A DNA stretch of 35,608 nucleotides from Pedosphaera sp. GTDB lineage: Bacteria; Verrucomicrobiota; Verrucomicrobiia; Limisphaerales; UBA1096. Shown here piece by piece: positions 34,271-35,608 of the stretch; the stretch's first letter is position 1; each line of letters opens with the position of its first letter. A model generated the notes under the pieces. It ran no database searches, had not been told where the DNA came from, and saw only the letters and a program-made list of their open reading frames with translations. The stretch is from positions 16,448-52,055 of the forward strand of contig JAKUOU010000021.1 of the NCBI GenBank assembly GCA_022451065.1, written 5' to 3'. The position numbers and the translations under genes are program-made.

Positions 34271-34284
34271 CGCTTGGCCAAGTC
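34271..34284. repeat. CTTGGCCAAG motif upstream of the SDR start
   Basis: CGCTTGGCCAAGTC contains the exact decamer (34273-34282), 13 bp beyond the SDR GTG start in the minus-strand 5' direction. A TTG inside it is an alternative in-frame start for that gene. Confidence 0.7.
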
Positions 34285-34346
34285 TGCGCGAGAATCATTT
34301 TGGACTTTGCCGGTCGCAAGGTGGCCCGTACGTTTTGCGGCGGAAC

Positions 34347-35608
34347 ATGAGCGGAGTGAAGAAACTAAAGCCGAAACAGGTTTTCATTATGGCCAATGGT
34401 GATCTACGGCTGTCGGCAAACCAGGTTTGCTGGGCGGAGCAGTCGAAAATGGAGGCGACGCTGGCCAAGGCGCTCAAGGCTGCGGGCTGGACGGCGGTAC
34501 GCGCCCACGTGTACGACCGCCAAAAGAAGCACGGCTTCATTGACTCGCAGAAGCGCGGGATGGAGGTATTTCGGACGATGGATTCGGATGCGCCGTTGAT
34601 TGTGGCGGAGTGTGTCTGGCAGTACAGCCAGCATATATTGCCTGGTCTCTCGACGCATCGCGGCCCAATTTTGACGGTGGCCAACTGGAGCGGCAGGTGG
34701 CCGGGTTTGGTCGGTATGCTGAACCTGAACGGCTCACTGACAAAGATGGGCGTCGGGTACAGCACGCTGTGGAGCGAGAAGTTCACCGACAAATATTTTC
34801 GAGACGGCCTACGGCAGTGGCTGGGCGAGGGTATGGTGACGCATGATCAGAGTCACGTGCGTAGTCTTGACCTGCTCAAGCTTCCGTCCGGCGAGGTGCG
34901 GCTTGGCCGGGCAGCGGCACGGCGGTTGATCGCCGACAAGGCGATCATGGGTGTGTTCGATGAGGGCTGCATGGGCATGCACAACGCGATCATCCCGGAC
35001 GAGTTGCTAAATCCTACCGGGCTATTCAAGGAGCGCCTGAGCCAGTCGACGTTGTTCGCCGCGATGAACAAAGTGAGCGATGCCGAGGCTGAGGAAGTTT
35101 ATGCTTGGCTTAAAAAGAAGGGCGTGAAATTTCGCCTCGGGCCGGACGAGGCGAGCGACCTCACTGAGGCGCAGGTCTTGCTTCAGTGCAAAATGTACAT
35201 TGCTGCCGTGCGGATTGCCGACGAGTTCGGCTGCGCGACAATCGGCATCCAGTACCAGCAGGGGCTGAAGGACCTGACGCCAGCGAGCGACCTGGCCGAG
35301 GGGATGTTGAACAATGTGGATCGCCCGCAGGTGCGCGATACCAAGGGGCGCGAGTTGTTCGCCGAGCAGGCTGTGCCGCACTTCAACGAGGTGGACGAGT
35401 GCGCCGGGCTGGACGCACTGGCGACGAACCGGCTGTGGACGGAGCTGGGCTGGCCGCCGGAGAACACGCTGCACGACCTCCGCTGGGGCGCGCCGTGCAA
35501 GGTCAACGGGCGGAGCGAGTACGTGTGGGTCTTTTTGATTTCCGGCGCAGCGCCGCCAGCGCATTTCATCGGTGGCTGGAAGGGCGTATCGAGCGAGCGG
35601 CAGCCACC
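34347..35608 (+). CDS. Sugar isomerase-like protein (L-fucose/arabinose isomerase fold), partial
   Basis: An ATG at 34347 opens a frame that runs to the window end without a stop (420 complete codons), so the gene is cut at its 3' side. Visible motifs include [76 protein letters not shown] and [10 protein letters not shown]. This resembles the large L-fucose/L-arabinose isomerase-like family of PVC bacteria, which interconverts aldose and ketose sugars. The resemblance is from memory and the active site is not verified. A cytoplasmic role in deoxy-sugar catabolism would fit the sulfatase and DUF4432 neighbours. Confidence 0.7.
   Translation, partial: MSGVKKLKPKQVFIMANGDLRLSANQVCWAEQSKMEATLAKALKAAGWTAVRAHVYDRQKKHGFIDSQKRGMEVFRTMDSDAPLIVAECVWQYSQHILPGLSTHRGPILTVANWSGRWPGLVGMLNLNGSLTKMGVGYSTLWSEKFTDKYFRDGLRQWLGEGMVTHDQSHVRSLDLLKLPSGEVRLGRAAARRLIADKAIMGVFDEGCMGMHNAIIPDELLNPTGLFKERLSQSTLFAAMNKVSDAEAEEVYAWLKKKGVKFRLGPDEASDLTEAQVLLQCKMYIAAVRIADEFGCATIGIQYQQGLKDLTPASDLAEGMLNNVDRPQVRDTKGRELFAEQAVPHFNEVDECAGLDALATNRLWTELGWPPENTLHDLRWGAPCKVNGRSEYVWVFLISGAAPPAHFIGGWKGVSSERQP

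Noticed and set aside
882-34284. The repeated CTTGGCCAAG motif as a CRISPR, IS end or REP element
   Set aside because: Copies are 10-14 bp, irregularly spaced, often inside genes, and have no adjacent transposase or cas gene. It is better described as an iterated palindrome.

Overview
The window looks like a chromosomal segment of a Verrucomicrobiota bacterium (PVC superphylum), possibly a marine or freshwater lineage related to Pedosphaera/Limisphaerales. The evidence is the set of PVC-typical families: a planctomycete-type cytochrome/DUF1549/DUF1553 protein paired with a DUF1501 protein, two propeller/heme-type secreted dehydrogenase-like proteins, a pentaheme c-type cytochrome, a prepilin-like protein with a C-terminal 'ADG' motif, DUF4432 and DUF6807 proteins, a formylglycine sulfatase, and secreted ankyrin proteins. 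Almost no start has a recognisable Shine-Dalgarno sequence. Lineage is inferred from gene content only.

Layout. 0-5.5 kb (+): polyphosphate kinase 2, then the DUF1549/DUF1553 and DUF1501 pair. 5.5-8.6 kb (-): a tight three-gene operon of histone-deacetylase-like hydrolase, hotdog thioesterase and a fused sugar kinase-MurQ protein. 8.7-10.5 kb (+): four small or uncharacterised proteins. 10.5-14.0 kb (-): a 1162-residue propeller/HEAT/cytochrome c protein. 14.1-16.4 kb (+): small membrane protein, class I glutamine amidotransferase, and an ankyrin-DUF1223 lipoprotein. 16.5-23.3 kb: an AT-richer stretch with an unknown lipoprotein (-), an ankyrin protein (+), a tiny Lys-rich ORF (+), and a translationally coupled pentaheme cytochrome/propeller pair (-). 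It is bounded on the right by tRNA-Val(CAC) at 23459-23533 (-). 23.6-27.7 kb (+): sulfatase, O-methyltransferase-like protein, PQQ-type propeller. 27.7-28.9 kb (-): prepilin-like protein and a small membrane protein. 28.9-33.4 kb (+): DUF4432, DUF6807, HisC, FabI. 33.4-34.3 kb (-): SDR epimerase. 34.35 kb to the end (+): a large sugar-isomerase-like gene cut by the window edge.

Functionally the window mixes housekeeping genes (fatty acid synthesis, histidine synthesis, peptidoglycan recycling, polyphosphate, a tRNA) with the secreted oxidative/hydrolytic repertoire that PVC bacteria are thought to use on complex, often sulfated, polysaccharides.

The most striking non-genic signal is a short palindrome, consensus CGCTTGGCCAAGCG. 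Its core CTTGGCCAAG occurs exactly 8 times in 35.6 kb, against about 0.04 expected by chance. Near-copies sit in many intergenic gaps, often 5-30 nt before a start codon and sometimes overlapping a GTG/TTG start. Some copies are tandem with a 12-bp period. I find no TGGCCAAG or CTTGGCCA octamer between about 16.43 and 23.58 kb, which supports reading that stretch as later-acquired DNA beside the tRNA. No CRISPR array, insertion sequence, integrase or rRNA was found.
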